From Spisula solida (lineage: Eukaryota; Mollusca; Bivalvia; Venerida; Mactridae), in contig OX365953.1 in the NCBI GenBank assembly GCA_947247005.1, forward strand, positions 253,001 through 317,000: a DNA stretch of 64,000 nucleotides. Reading direction: 5' to 3'. The position numbers and the translations under genes are program-made. The notes beneath the pieces were generated by a model, which saw only the letters and a list, made by a program, of their open reading frames with translations, was not told the origin of the DNA and made no database searches. This document shows, piece by piece, positions 36,446 through 48,299 of this stretch. Every line of letters starts with the position of its first letter. Within the stretch, counting starts at the first letter, position 1.

Positions 36446-37904
36446 TATTTCAAATTATATTTTTACACCAATGAAAACATTCACCGCAAAACTGAAGCAA
36501 TTAAGAAAGTGTGTATATTTATAATGAATTGTGAATAAAAATTCATGAAAAAAACAAAACAATCTGTTTCAATTGTGTCAGTTAGCCTGGTCGGTACAGT
36601 AAGAAGAGCACTATCTATACGGTAACACAGGAAATATTTGACATTGGCTACAGTCAGATGTACTCCACATGACTAGTGATTATCTGTTGCATGGGGAAGG
36701 TTAGGTTACTGGTACATGTATATTCGATTATACTAGTCGCTAACTGTCGTATATGAATGAGTATTGTTGAATGATGGCGTACATGTAAAGACCGATCAAG
36801 GAAACAAACAAAGCAATAAGGGTAAATGAATGAGCATATCTGGATTTAACGAAATTTCAATTTTCTATATTGCATGAACGAAATATGTCTATCAATAACT
36901 TATACTTTATAATAGTTATAAAGTCGATTTCACCTAACCTGTCTCTACAATGTTCAAGCTGTTATATCTTTATTTATCTTCCATGACGAAAAACAAACAA
37001 ACATACATGTTTGGCTTTCAGTATAGTTTGTGAAGATTAACCTACACGTTCGCTGTGAACCAAATTGTCAGGTGCACATGTTTTAGAAATACAGAGAACG
37101 CATCAAACATACACTTGACGAATGTTCTAAGTACACACTTTTAGAACTAGAATAAATCAGGAACATACTCATCTCAACTCAATAAAACTGTTAAGATAGC
37201 ATATGTTTGTGATTGTCTTTAATACAGAAGAAGAAAAACCAAGATCTACGTGACAATCATTGATGCGTGACGAAAATGACGAAAATGACATTTTTCTCGT
37301 GCTCACGCCTCAAATATGTGTAAATGTGTTTAAATCATTTCATACACGATTAACATTCGACCCCCAAACATAAAGCCATAAAAATAGTTCGTATTATTTC
37401 AAGCAAATGACGCTTGAGGAGTGCGCAAGTGCGGTATTAATGCTTGAAATTGGCATGCCAATAAGACGGGCAAGATGTAATTCATTAATTGGCGGTTTTG
37501 GGGTTCTTAACACATGCACAAACTTTTTATTATGGTTGTTGCATTGAATTCTCGAAAAAGCTGCATGTTTCTATTGACTCGATTTAAAATTGAGACGTCA
37601 CATGGCGTCATTTACATTTAGTCCTTAAACTCTTCAAAACACGTTTATGACAACATTTGACTGATGGTTGTATCTCCTAAAGATTGTGAAATAATATGGA
37701 ATCGTTGATTTCAACAGAATAAGTCCATTTATTTGTATTGAGCAATTTGAAGTTGAGCATGGAAGTAACTTTCAATAGGCATTTTGTCATCCGAATTACT
37801 ACTACAATTTAACAAAAACTCACTATTTTCGATCAATCATGTATTTTGTAAGATATGAGCACATTCTTATCACATGGAATTTGATTTTGATGCAATTTCC
37901 TATT
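36446..37904. other. No feature recognised
   Basis: AT-rich sequence upstream of the transposase fragment. No gene, promoter block or clear repeat was found. Confidence 0.45.
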
Positions 37905-38125
37905 TAGGTTGCACTATTGAATGCCCGCCTTGTAGCCCGGACCAAAATCCGAAATAATACGTCTGGGATGTGTTGGGGCGACGCATCCGAGCACGACGGC
38001 AACACCAGAACGTACAGGAACTCACAACGAACCCTTTACTAGAACGGAATGCACTCCAGCAGCAATTGGTACACATCATTATCAATTTAATGCCTGAGAG
38101 GATGTCAGGCTATCATCAAGGCAGT
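37905..38125 (+). pseudogene. Tc1-like transposase C-terminal fragment
   Basis: The reading PPCSPDQNPK, a stop, then YVWDVLGRRIRARRQ, followed by NVQELTTNPLLERNALQQQL, matches the end of Tc1-family DDE transposases. There, PDLNPIEHLWD contains the last catalytic acidic residue. Here the IE position is lost to a TAA at about 37954. No terminal repeats were located around it. It lies upstream of copy 4 exon 2. Confidence 0.8.
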
Positions 38126-38675
38126 CGGTGGTCATACATAATATTGATGTGCGACTTTATTTTTTTAAGCAGTGAACTAAATGGTCATTTTCTAGTATGT
38201 TGTTATTATATTTCAGATTGGTGACTAACTCAACTTGCTAGACAATAGTTTCCTGATTCCAATGGTATATTCGATTCACTGATAGGTCTAATACTTTTCC
38301 TGTAAAATTAAAATCACAAAGTGTGTACTTAGAACATTCGACTAGTGTAGACAGAACAAATTAGCATAATTTAAACAGTTGATATTTTGTCTATCCTAGT
38401 TTCACGCAGACATTGATATACAATGTACTCCGCACCGAAAGCTTGTAATATGTAATATGTATTCAAGCATGAATGTCGAGGATACGGGTCCTCATTCGTA
38501 AGCAATTTAATAATTAAACATAACACAAATGCTAGTAATTTAAGTTTTGCAATTTTGAGACTTAATTTTAATGTTCGTGAATTAGACATAAGTTGTTGAT
38601 TATTTCGGACCCTATCATCATAATTTGTGACGCGCCAAGTATGAAATTCTGTAACATCAAATTCTTTTATTTTAG

Positions 38676-40335
38676 ATTTGCATGGAGACGTGTTTTGGAT
38701 GCAGATGGTTGCATTGATCGTCCTGTGTACCCCGATTAACTGCGGATTAGTCGATATATGCTGTTCTATGTTTTATAAAGATTACGAGGGAGGTGCCTGT
38801 ATCGTCATTGGTGGATTGTCATTTCTGCTGTATCCAATCGCAGGTAGGTTTGGCAATATATGCGGTGCTAAAAGTGATCATGTTTTGGTCCGAATTATGT
38901 ATGCATTATTCTGGTGGAACTGAAAAACGGTGTATCAGGATAACTACCGTGGAATACTAGTAACACACTACACAATTTCTTAAATTAACATATTACTATA
39001 AAGGGAGGTAATTGCAAATGATATTACACTGGAATGAGACTACTGGGAGACTAGTTACAGTCGCCAAACGGCACTTACACCTGCTATAGTAATGAATAAT
39101 ATTTTTTGTACAGGTACAGACAAATCGAAGCAATACAGAAACGGCCACAGCGCCTGGTCACCCATTAGTATTAAGACATGACAACCCGACACTCATTATA
39201 ATTTCTGAATTGTGAATAGGAAATTGATTTCATTACCATAGGATGTCTGCGTAATACGCAGAATATGCACAAACACAGCAATATGGACAGTCAAACAGTA
39301 TTTACACAAGTACAGCAACATCTTAACGACCAATTGTCATTGAATTCTTTCATTAAGTGTTAATTATGATACGATTTAAAGATAAAGCATTACAATATAT
39401 AAAGTTACCTCTTGGTCATAACGTCGTCCTTGCTCTTTTAGACAAATACATGTAACTCAACCTAACCATTGTCTCGACAATTCAAAATGTGTCTATCCAT
39501 TTTTGGGGGATATGGCTGGTTCGTTCTATGTCTGACTCTTGTGTGGATGGCTAGACCCTGTCGTCGTTTCTGCTGTTATGTGTGGCTCTGGATTGTCTGT
39601 GCGCCACAGTATTAATTATATTATATTGTCTACTTTTCAGGTATCCTGAACTTTATTGGATGTATGATAGTGGTTGACAAGGGGCGTTTAATTTTCTTGG
39701 TCGGTAGTGTGTTGGGCGCTTCTTCGTTTTAAGATTTCTTACAGCTAAAGCGGGGCAATATAGTCCTTTTGCTGTGGAAACTGGGTCATTCAGCTAGTTA
39801 GTAGGTCATCCGACTATACGGGCCTTTCAACGTTTTAATACTGTTATTTAACTTTTGAGACTAAAGGCTGCTATAACTATGTAGTTCAGCAGTTTTACTG
39901 TTGTTACTAGGTCATTCAGCGTAGGCATTCCGCCTTTTGGTTGCTGTATCTTTTCTACTGGGTAATTCAGCTAGTTATAATTTATTATACTTTTCGACAG
40001 CTTGGACTTGGGCGGATCTGCGCTTGTTTAGTTGGGCATTGTGCTTTGTGTGTTTTTAATGTTTTCTGTGCTCGGCTGGTTAAGTTGAGTGCTGCCTTCC
40101 CTTTCTGACTTAATATACTCTTTTTGGTGTATAATCCGGACAATCATTTGGATCATCCTTCTATTATTGTCTGGGTGTCGGCATCTACGTGATTTGTCTT
40201 ACTGTCATAATCACTCTTGTACTGTGCCTCAAGAACCGGAGAGCCAAACCGCCTGACACTGAAGTTCCCATTGTTATCTTTTTTAGTTATGTAAACATCC
40301 AATATCAAATATTGCACTGGTCAGAAGGTGAATAG
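38676..40335 (+). pseudogene. Tetraspan paralogue copy 4, disrupted by transposon insertion
   Basis: Exon 2 is 38676-38843 (DLHGDVFWMQMVALIVLCTP ... LSFLLYPIAG), with good splice sites. Exon 3 begins at 39641 (GILNFIGCMIVV), is cut by a family A element at 39675-40134, and resumes to a TAG at 40333-40335. After the insertion, the tyrosine codon of the family's VYSGQSFG is TAA. The rest reads SGQSFGSSFYYCLGVGIYVI, TM4 and a short tail that lacks the AAPYG and DPETGGF segments. No first coding exon or promoter was found upstream. This copy is clearly dead. Confidence 0.92.
39675..40134 (-). mobile_element. Dispersed repeat family A, full-length copy in exon 3 of copy 4
   Basis: Reverse complement of the element at 1676-2012, but longer (460 bp), giving the most complete example. 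Candidate 4-bp target duplication TGGT lies on both sides (39671-39674 and 40135-40138). The inserted 3' end beyond the other copies begins GACAAGGGGCGTTTAATTTT. Confidence 0.85.
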
Positions 40336-40707
40336 AATTCGTTCATATGCGGAACATCATAATCATGTACATGTACAGTACAAGTATTTTAATACTTATT
40401 GTACAGGGTGTTAAAAAAGCTCGTTCTCAATGTTTAAGTTTCAAAAGTCTATTTTTCTGACATCAGCAGACATGTTAAATGTTCAGGTTAAATTCCAGAT
40501 GTTTCTACCATTGTTCTAATCTCACTTGTATTAAATGAAGCTGTAAGAGTAAGAAATTGAAATTGTACACTGCTCACATAGCACAGATAAAATTAAGTAT
40601 GAATTTTGATTTGAGAACCAACGTTTTTAACCCCCTATATATAGAGCACATAAATATCCGTTGCTTTTACGACAAAGTTATTGTCGTTCAAATTAGCGGT
40701 TGTCATA

Positions 40708-41695
40708 TACGAGGGATGTTCAGAAATAACGTAGACTTTTACTGTGGAGTTCGCATTTGTTGTAGTACGAAAATTATAACTACCCCATCACAATTCGGAA
40801 TCTTTCTGCGATCAGTACACCAAATTAGGTATATCTGTAACAAGTCTGTCAAAATTATGGCTTCTCAAAACCAGTCAGTACCACGCACCCGGGGCAACAC
40901 AAATGACGTCGGTGACGTTACAACGTCGGTGTCGATGAATTAACCTCAACGATCACTTCACTAAGTCACGAATATAAAAATTGACACCCAATGCACCTCT
41001 CAAAAATGCCTTTATTCTTATTGCGATCGTGCTGAATATTGTGTATATTTCTTCTATTTCTTTCTAGACTGTGCATTACATTTTTGTGTTTAAAGCACGC
41101 AACGTTAACGTCAACGCTGCGACTATTTGTGTTCTAATGCCACCTCCATCTCTTTCATACCTATAATATCATGTTAAGACCAAATTATGACTGCCAGAAC
41201 TTGTCCTATGCATATTATCGATCATATTGGAAGTTTCAGTGGGAGTTTCCCCTAATTCCTTTATTAGTTATCACTGCGCAAATGTTTGTGTTAATAAACA
41301 ACGTCATGACGTACGTTGTGGAATGTAGAACATGTACTATTCACATGTTTCGTATTTCTATCCATAACGTTTAAATTTTACCAAAACGTCTGTGTACAGT
41401 GTTTCGACATAGCATGATATATTGGCGGAGTTTTAAACAGAAAGTTTAACCTGAAATGATACTATAAGCAGTGAAAGTAATGACACAAAGTGGAAAAAAT
41501 GGGTTGCCCCAGGTACACGTAACCATGGTTATGTAACTGGCGGACATATCAATAATATCCATAAAAATGTTTTGAAAAATATGCAATCAGACGGCCAGAT
41601 AATTCCGATTTCAAAAAACATGTTCATATATAATCTGTCTACAATATTGATCGTTTTACAGCAAAAGTCTACGTTATATCTGAACGTCCCTCGTA
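40708..41695. mobile_element. Mariner-like non-autonomous element 2
   Basis: Inverted ends TACGAGGGATGTTCAGAAAT with AACGTAGACTTTT and AAAAGTCTACGTT...CCCTCGTA, TA at both sides, 988 bp. A start MASQNQSVPRTRGN is readable at 40857, but no transposase domain follows. The ends resemble, but do not equal, those of 9400-10379. Confidence 0.85.
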
Positions 41696-42287
41696 TACAT
41701 GTGTTGCTTATGTATTTTGGATGTATCATCATACTTTCCCTAATGTGTTGAACTTAATCAAGAAAAGACAAAAAATAAAATTCCTAAATATGTGGCATTT
41801 CTATTTGTTCAAAATATTATGCAGGGTGTTCGTTATTATGTGTCACCAATAAAACTAAGAAGCAAGAGAAAATACTTGATACCATACTAGTATGTTTATA
41901 TCTAGAAAGCGTACAATTCTAATATTACTAGCAATAAAATAACGAACATACAACTTTCAAGAGAATTAAATTTAATAATAACTACGTTATGTTTAAGTTG
42001 ACTAGTTTTTGGTCGAACACTTATAGCACTAACATCTTGTCTATGTGACCTGCTAGTCGGATTCCAATGCATGTTTAACGACGTCATCGCATTGCAATGC
42101 GAAGTACAAAAGAATTAGGCCACTCGGTAATCGAGGTTTTGCAAATATCCAGTATCGTTTTAGCTGCATCACACCAAATCAGTAATGGGCTGGTACATTG
42201 ACTATAAGGTTAAGGCTTTGTTTATTAAATTGTCACCCCTATTTAAAGGGCCAGCCAATCTGACATTTGAGACATCTATCTTTCGTG
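41696..42287. other. No feature recognised
   Basis: AT-rich sequence between the mariner-like element and a SINE. No gene seen. Confidence 0.45.
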
Positions 42288-42475
42288 TACACAGTACCTC
42301 CCGAATCCCGTACCTTATTGCCGGGCGCCTGGCAAAGATGGCCCTACTGTAACCATTATGTAACTAGCTGGCGACTTACCAACCGACCGCATCAGTTCTA
42401 ACCCAGCTTCCATCTGTATTCAGACCTTCGATCTCTTGCTTCCAATGCGACGCCCTAACCACTCGGTCGCGGTAT
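42288..42475 (-). repeat. tRNA-derived SINE
   Basis: On the minus strand the head reads CGCGACCGAGTGGTTAGGGC followed by GTCGCATTGGAAGC and a B-box-like GGTCTGAATAC, i.e. the A and B boxes of a Ser/Leu-type tRNA. A unique body follows to about 42290. It is not a functional tRNA gene: the acceptor stem and 3' half do not pair. Confidence 0.6.
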
Positions 42476-42897
42476 GTATATGAAAGGAGAGACTCTAATA
42501 CTTTACACCTAGGTCCAATTTAGTTTCACATATTGCAGGGATGATATGTATTATTAGGAGTTATTCTATTATATTATCAAAGTCCAATTGTGCGCAATAT
42601 TCACTACATGGATGCAATACCCTGGGAATTGCCTATGTATGTTACAAAGAGAGGTAAGTCGTAAAATGTACACACTGGATACTTTATAAACTTGTGTCAA
42701 AGGACCTTTGATATTCATTGTTTTCAATACATGCATACTGGTAGATGCACCGTGGAAACTAGTATCAGATGACGTGTACAAACTTGGCCTTTGACAATGA
42801 CCTGGCTTATAAGATAACTGTTAGATAAGACATTGCTTCACATACTAGTATGAATAGCATGATTAACAATCCATTTTTAGATAAAAGTGTACATGTG

Positions 42898-42904
42898 TAT
42901 AAAG
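42898..42904 (+). promoter_or_regulatory. TATA box of the C1q-domain gene
   Basis: GTGTATAAAGATAAG lies about 100 bp before the chosen start codon at 43002, with a likely transcription start near 42930. Confidence 0.5.
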
Positions 42905-43001
42905 ATAAGCGTATATTAAATATGCTAATTTGAAAAGTTAAATATTGATGATAAGAACACTTACACGTGTGGATATTAAAGGACAATTAGACAGCGACAA
43001 A

Positions 43002-45727
43002 ATGTTGACGCTTTTAACATCCGTGTTAATGTTGATTGTTTGTGGGCTGACAGACGCTGAAGACACTATTGAACTTGGACGGGATGAATTTCAACGACTA
43101 ATGGCTAAAGTAGACAGACTGGAAAGTTTATCTGAGGAACAGGCAATCATCAACAGAGGACTACAAGAGAAGCTGGATCATCTTGATGCTGTCAACAAAG
43201 GGTTTAAAGATGTGTTAGGTCGACAAGACAACATGATAAAGCGACAGAAAGTTATAATACATGATATGGCGAAGAAAATGTTCCAACAAAGTGATTCGTC
43301 TTTAAAATCTAAAAGAGGTTAGTGTGGATATTGGAATTTAATAATTTACTCATCGAGTTGACTTTCTAAGGCCTGATGACAAGTTGGTTTGGTGGCGAAT
43401 TTTAGATGACTGAAGTTAAATAATGCATTTATTGTTATTTCTATTTAATGCATGCTGTACTACAAGATACGTTTGGTAAAATTGATATTCATTCATTTTT
43501 CTCTTCGGCAACAATTCGCTGGCTTAGAATTAGAAGGTCGTAAGTACAAAATGAAAATTTTGAGAAAACAAGAAACAACTGTCTTCATCCAGAAAACTAC
43601 TCTTTACTTGTGGAAGAACAAGCTTTTTAAACTTCAGTTTGGTCAACACGACCACTTCCGATTGTCATGAAAATATGCTCAGAAGAAGCGCTTCGAGATG
43701 CAGATTTCAAATCTGCAGGAGTCTTACTAACGACCTTCTAATTCTAATTCAGCGAATTGTACTGGTTTGATAAAGTGCCGGGTAGTACAAGTTCATAACA
43801 AATTCCAGTACAAGTGATCAGGTCGAATGACGGATGTAGATGATGTAAACAATTGTTAAAAAGTGGCACGCACTAAACAAACAAAAATATATTTTCAGCA
43901 TCCAAACGACAAAGTCAACAATATGGTCAAACCACAGTCGGATTTCTAGCTCGTATATCAGCCCCTGTTGGTATAACAGACCTCGGGTATCACCAGAATC
44001 TTGTATTAGATGATGTAGTTACAAACGTTGGGAACGCTTACAATGCTCACCAAGGTAATGTATACCGTCACCTTGACGACCAGAATTCGAGTTCCGCGTT
44101 GACCAATCAATGTTCTTACAAGGTTATGTATACGAGTTCTACATACCTACCTAATTCCATTCGGGCGGTTGTGCCCCTAATACCATCACCAAAGAACGCC
44201 AATTTTTCCTACTTGCAGCTAATCTCTCCACTAGGCACCATGTCCATCCATTTGCTGGCAGTGCAAGGTTTGTGGATCTTCGCCAAGTTTCATTCGGTCT
44301 TCCCCTATTTCTCTATCCAGTTGATGTTCATTTCATAGCCAACCTTGGATGGAATCGGGTTTTATTTTGAGTATGTGACCTATCCATCTCCATCTACGTC
44401 TCTGGCTTTCTGTATACGAGTTCACTATTGTAAATAATAGTATATATGGACTCTCCAGTTATATAACCTGAAACCATGCCAACTCAAGTCCTATGCTGAT
44501 AGTCATGCAAGGAATAATATACTAATACCATGTTAACGACTTTGGAATGTTAATGTATGTCTCTTTCGAGTATAATAGATACTTATAGAATCCGTCCTCA
44601 GTTGGTCTTTGGAGATCACCATATCTTAAACGAGTCTAGAAAAGTTATGAATCGTTGCAATCAGACTGTAGTCCATGGACTTGCTAAAATCACACTTATG
44701 AATACGAAGTGTTTAATGAGGAGATGGGTTTAATAAGATTATGAATATTCTATGTTTATTATTTCATTACAGGAGTATTTATTGCCCCAGTTAACGGTTT
44801 GTATCTGCTAACAACGACTCTACGTACCGGACCTGGTACGGAATTCTGGGCAGATCTGGTAGTGAATGGATCAGTCATTGTACGTCTGAATGAACGTGGT
44901 ATAGATAAAAGACACGGGCAGAGCTCACAGACCGTCATCATGCAGCTTAATAAAGGTATGTGACTTGTTGCTGCTCTGTTTGTGTAGAATCACTGATTCA
45001 GGTACGAAAATCTATCTGCCAGCCCCTGGTATAATATGCCTTTTCGTTTTTCTTGCTGTCTTAATTTGTGATCTGTTTGTTTGTGCTTGGTTTTTATTGT
45101 TAGAAACTGCTTTGCATGTCCGTCAGTATTATGCTATTCATGTAAACATCACTTAGAACATTCTAATCCATGTTAAGGATAATTGATAGTCTTCGATCTG
45201 TATGTACAAGGTATATATCAAAACTTTATGACAATATTTGTGGAAGTTCATAAAAGAGGGGAAACACCTAGAACAAAAACAGGATACAGTGTGGCTTCTA
45301 AAATCATACACGTGCGTAGTGGTACATGTATACAATTAGTTTTTGAATGTAGGGGGTCACACAGTGTAGTTTATTTTGGAGTGTTCAAGTTTTTTGTATT
45401 TCTAATGCAAATTTTCGTTTTTTATGAATATTTTTACGTGCAGTTAGTAGAGCATCATATTACAGTTCGATTAAAAGCCGGAAATAACCTCAATATGAAT
45501 TGTAATTCCCCGTTGTTGAGTATTTTACAAAAAGTAATTTGATTTGGAGTCAATGATAGATAAGCAATGTCTCAAAAATATTTTTGTTTATTTTGTATTG
45601 TTTAGGTGACGACGCGTCCATACAGAACCACATTACAAACGACACATTTTGGGGAAATAAATATTCCAGTTTCGCGGGAGTTCTTCTCCAGGAGTATGAA
45701 GTTGCCGTTCCAAATATCATTGGATAA
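43002..45727 (+). CDS. Secreted coiled-coil C1q-domain protein
   Basis: Four exons: 43002-43317, 43899-44054, 44773-44955 and 45606-45727 (777 nt, 258 aa), all phase 1 with GT/AG sites. An ATG at 42945 is in frame, but the start at 43002 places a clean signal peptide first (MLTLLTSVLMLIVCGLTDA). Residues about 25-100 are heptad-rich and charged (RDEFQRLMAKVDRLESL), a predicted coiled coil for oligomerising. From about residue 115 a globular C1q head follows: VGFLARIS, YNAHQGVFIAPVNGLYLL, WADLVVNG and FAGVLLQE near the end. No collagen repeat is present, as is usual in bivalve C1q-domain proteins. These are thought to act as secreted lectin-like recognition molecules; the ligand here is unknown. 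Confidence 0.92.
44150..44410 (-). pseudogene. RTE-type LINE C-terminal fragment
   Basis: On the minus strand a degraded frame reads RRRWRWIGHILK, then RGRPNETWRRS, then LAASRKNWRSLV. That is the order seen at the C-terminal end of RTE-clade retrotransposon proteins. It has internal stops and a frame change. It lies in intron 2 of the C1q gene, antisense to it. Confidence 0.75.
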
Positions 45728-45748
45728 ATGAACTCTGTGTTACATGTA

Positions 45749-45754
45749 AATAAA
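45749..45754 (+). other. Poly-A signal of the C1q-domain gene
   Basis: AATAAA, 22 bp after the stop codon, within GTAAATAAAGCATAC. Confidence 0.7.
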
Positions 45755-45871
45755 GCATACACAATGCATGTAATAAAAAGATGTCGTCTTAGCTATACGT
45801 ATTCTACCACAAGCGTAATGATAGAACTGTCATGTTCAGTGTATGCCATCATGCAGTCTCATTGCACCATC

Positions 45872-45985
45872 GTACAATCTCATTAAAATCAAACCCTTAT
45901 TACGCTTCAATTCTTTACGCTGATATAGGCGTACAGCAGCGTAAAAGAATGGAGCAAATGTTATAATCAGATTTTAATGAGATTG
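45872..45985. mobile_element. MITE-like hairpin
   Basis: CAATCTCATTAAAATCAAAC is mirrored by GATTTTAATGAGATTG, and the inner ATTCTTTACGCTG by CAGCGTAAAAGAAT. About 114 bp, non-coding, downstream of the C1q gene. Confidence 0.7.
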
Positions 45986-46911
45986 CCCCACGTACATTTA
46001 TCATTTCTTCCTATCATGATATGGCCAGTCTACTCTGACCCCAGCATAGTTTCAAAGCACTAACGGAAACCTTAAACTTACGTTTCAATTTAAATTCGTG
46101 TTTATTATTTTTTAAAACAAACTACATACTGGGGATATTTATTGTTCGTTTCCAGAACTTCCTTCATTGAATAGTATTTGATATCCGAATCACGATAATT
46201 TGAAGCTGTCAAAGAATTTTTCTTCTGTAGGCTAAGTGAGTTAACCATAAATTATATATATTACTGTTAAGTACAGGCTCGTCCTAAAGATCTCCGCAGC
46301 GGCATATCAAATGTTTTACGATACGCTGTCGTTTTCAGGATGAGAAAGGCTATCAAGTTTGCAAAATCCAAACCCTTACGCTTGTACGTAACGAGTACAT
46401 GACTCTGGAACATGTGATTGAAGCCCGAAATTTAACTACCATGACATCATATTATGATCTGTCCTGCTTCCAGGAGTCCACCACTCTGTGTGGGGGTGTT
46501 TTACGATCCTAATGTAGATCTCTATATATAATAAAACGGCATCGTATTGTGAATGTCATTATTATCTTTAAGGTATAAGTATGCCCATCTGAGCAAATAA
46601 ATTACATCAAAAACAAATTTCAATAAATCAAAAATCCGTAAATAGAATCGTTGGAAAATTGGAATAACAGTGCAGCTGAAAACATTTCTCCATGTCGCGT
46701 TATAAGGTGAGAAAACTAGCAAAATATATAGTGTATTTGTTTCAACACTGGATTTCTTCTTAATTTATTGAACTTAAATGTGTCACGTTTTTATAAGAGA
46801 TATATTTTCAGCTGCAACTGTATCCTAGCTATATATATAATTATATAATGGCTCTAATTACTGATGTATCAGCCAATGCGATCGCAAAAAGGATTTTAAA
46901 TTATTTTGTTG
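45986..46911. other. No gene; decayed repeat traces
   Basis: A stretch at 46050-46150 (TTTCAAAGCACTAACGGAAA) resembles one arm of the TACTGTTTTATCAAAGC family. The remainder is unrecognised AT-rich sequence. Confidence 0.4.
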
Positions 46912-48130
46912 TAAAAAATCAAATTTGGCTATATAGGTCTATTACGTCATATAGAGAATCCTGAAATCAAATTTGGCTATATAGGTCTATTACGTCATAT
47001 AGAGAATCCTGAAATCAAATTTGGCTATATAGGTCTATTACGTCATATAGAGAATCCTGAAATCAAATTTGGCTATATAGGTATATTACGTCATATAGAG
47101 AATCCTGAAATCAAATTTGGCTATATAGGTCTATTACGTCATATAGAGAATCCTGAAATCAAATTTGGCTATATAGGTCTATTACGTCATATAGAGATTC
47201 CTAAAATCAAATTTGGCTATATAGGCCTATTACGTCATATAGAGATTCCTAAAATCAAATTTGGCATATAGGCCTATTACGTCATACAGAGAATCCTAAA
47301 ATCAAATTTGACTATATAGGCCTATTACGTCATACAGAGAATCCTAAAATCAAATTTGGCTATATAGGCCTATTACGTCATACATAGAATCCTAAAATCA
47401 AATTTGGCTATATAGGCCTATTATGTCATATAGAGAATCCTGAAATCAAATTTGGCTATATAGGCCTATTATGTCATATAGAGAATCCTGAAATCAAATT
47501 TGGCTATATACTATCAGTATGCCTATTATGTCATATATAGAGAATCCTGAAATCAAATTTAGCTATGTAGGCCTGTTATGTCATATATAGAGAATCCTGA
47601 AATCAAATTTAGCTATGTAGGCCTATTATGTCATATATAGAGAATCCTGAAATCAAATTTAGCTATGTAGGCCTATTATGTCAAAAAAGAGAATCCTGAA
47701 ATCAAATTTGGCTATGTAGGCCTATTATGTCATATAGAGAATCCTGAAATCAAATTTGGCTATATACTCTCAGTATGCCTATTATGTCATATATAGAGAA
47801 TCCTGAAATCAAATTTAGCTATGTAGGCCTATTATGTCATATAAAGAGAATCCTGAAATCAAATTTAGCTATGTAGGCCTATCATGTCATATATAGAGAA
47901 TCCTGAAATCAAATTTAGCTATGTAGGCCTATTATGTCAAAAAAGAGAATCCTGAAATCAAATTTGGCTATGTAGGCCTATTATGTCATATAGAGAATCC
48001 TGAAATCAAATTTGGCTATATACTCTCAGTATGCCTATTATGTCATATATAGAGAATCCTGAAATCAAATTTAGCTATAAACTCTCAGTATGCCTATTTT
48101 GTCATATAGAGATTCCTGAAATCAAATTTC
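46912..48130. repeat. 48-bp minisatellite with higher-order period
   Basis: About 25 units of AAATCAAATTTGGCTATATA then GG(T/C)CTATTACGTCATATAG and AGAATCCTG. The first units are nearly identical and later ones diverge. In the right half a unit with an extra CTATCAGTATG or CTCTCAGTATG recurs near 47510, 47765 and 48020, giving a 255-bp higher-order period. The array ends about 170 bp before the LINE at 48300. Confidence 0.95.
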
Positions 48131-48299
48131 ATGTGCCACACAAACCTTATAGTAACTAATATGATATTACATAGTTAGTTTTTATGCAAAGACACATCAC
48201 TATTACCAAGAGAAAGATATTTACCTGTGTACTGTATACATACCTCCAAAATCATCAAACCCAGAGAGTGATATAACTTTCGATAACTTGAAAAGGGAT

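Noticed and set aside
42400..42475. Functional tRNA gene on the minus strand
   Set aside because: A and B boxes are visible, but the cloverleaf does not close and a long unique body follows, so it is a SINE.
45183..45542. 119-aa frame in C1q intron 3
   Set aside because: It is inside an intron bounded by good splice sites, with no recognisable domain.
46912..48130. CRISPR-like array
   Set aside because: Units are contiguous with no unique spacers, and the context is an animal genome.
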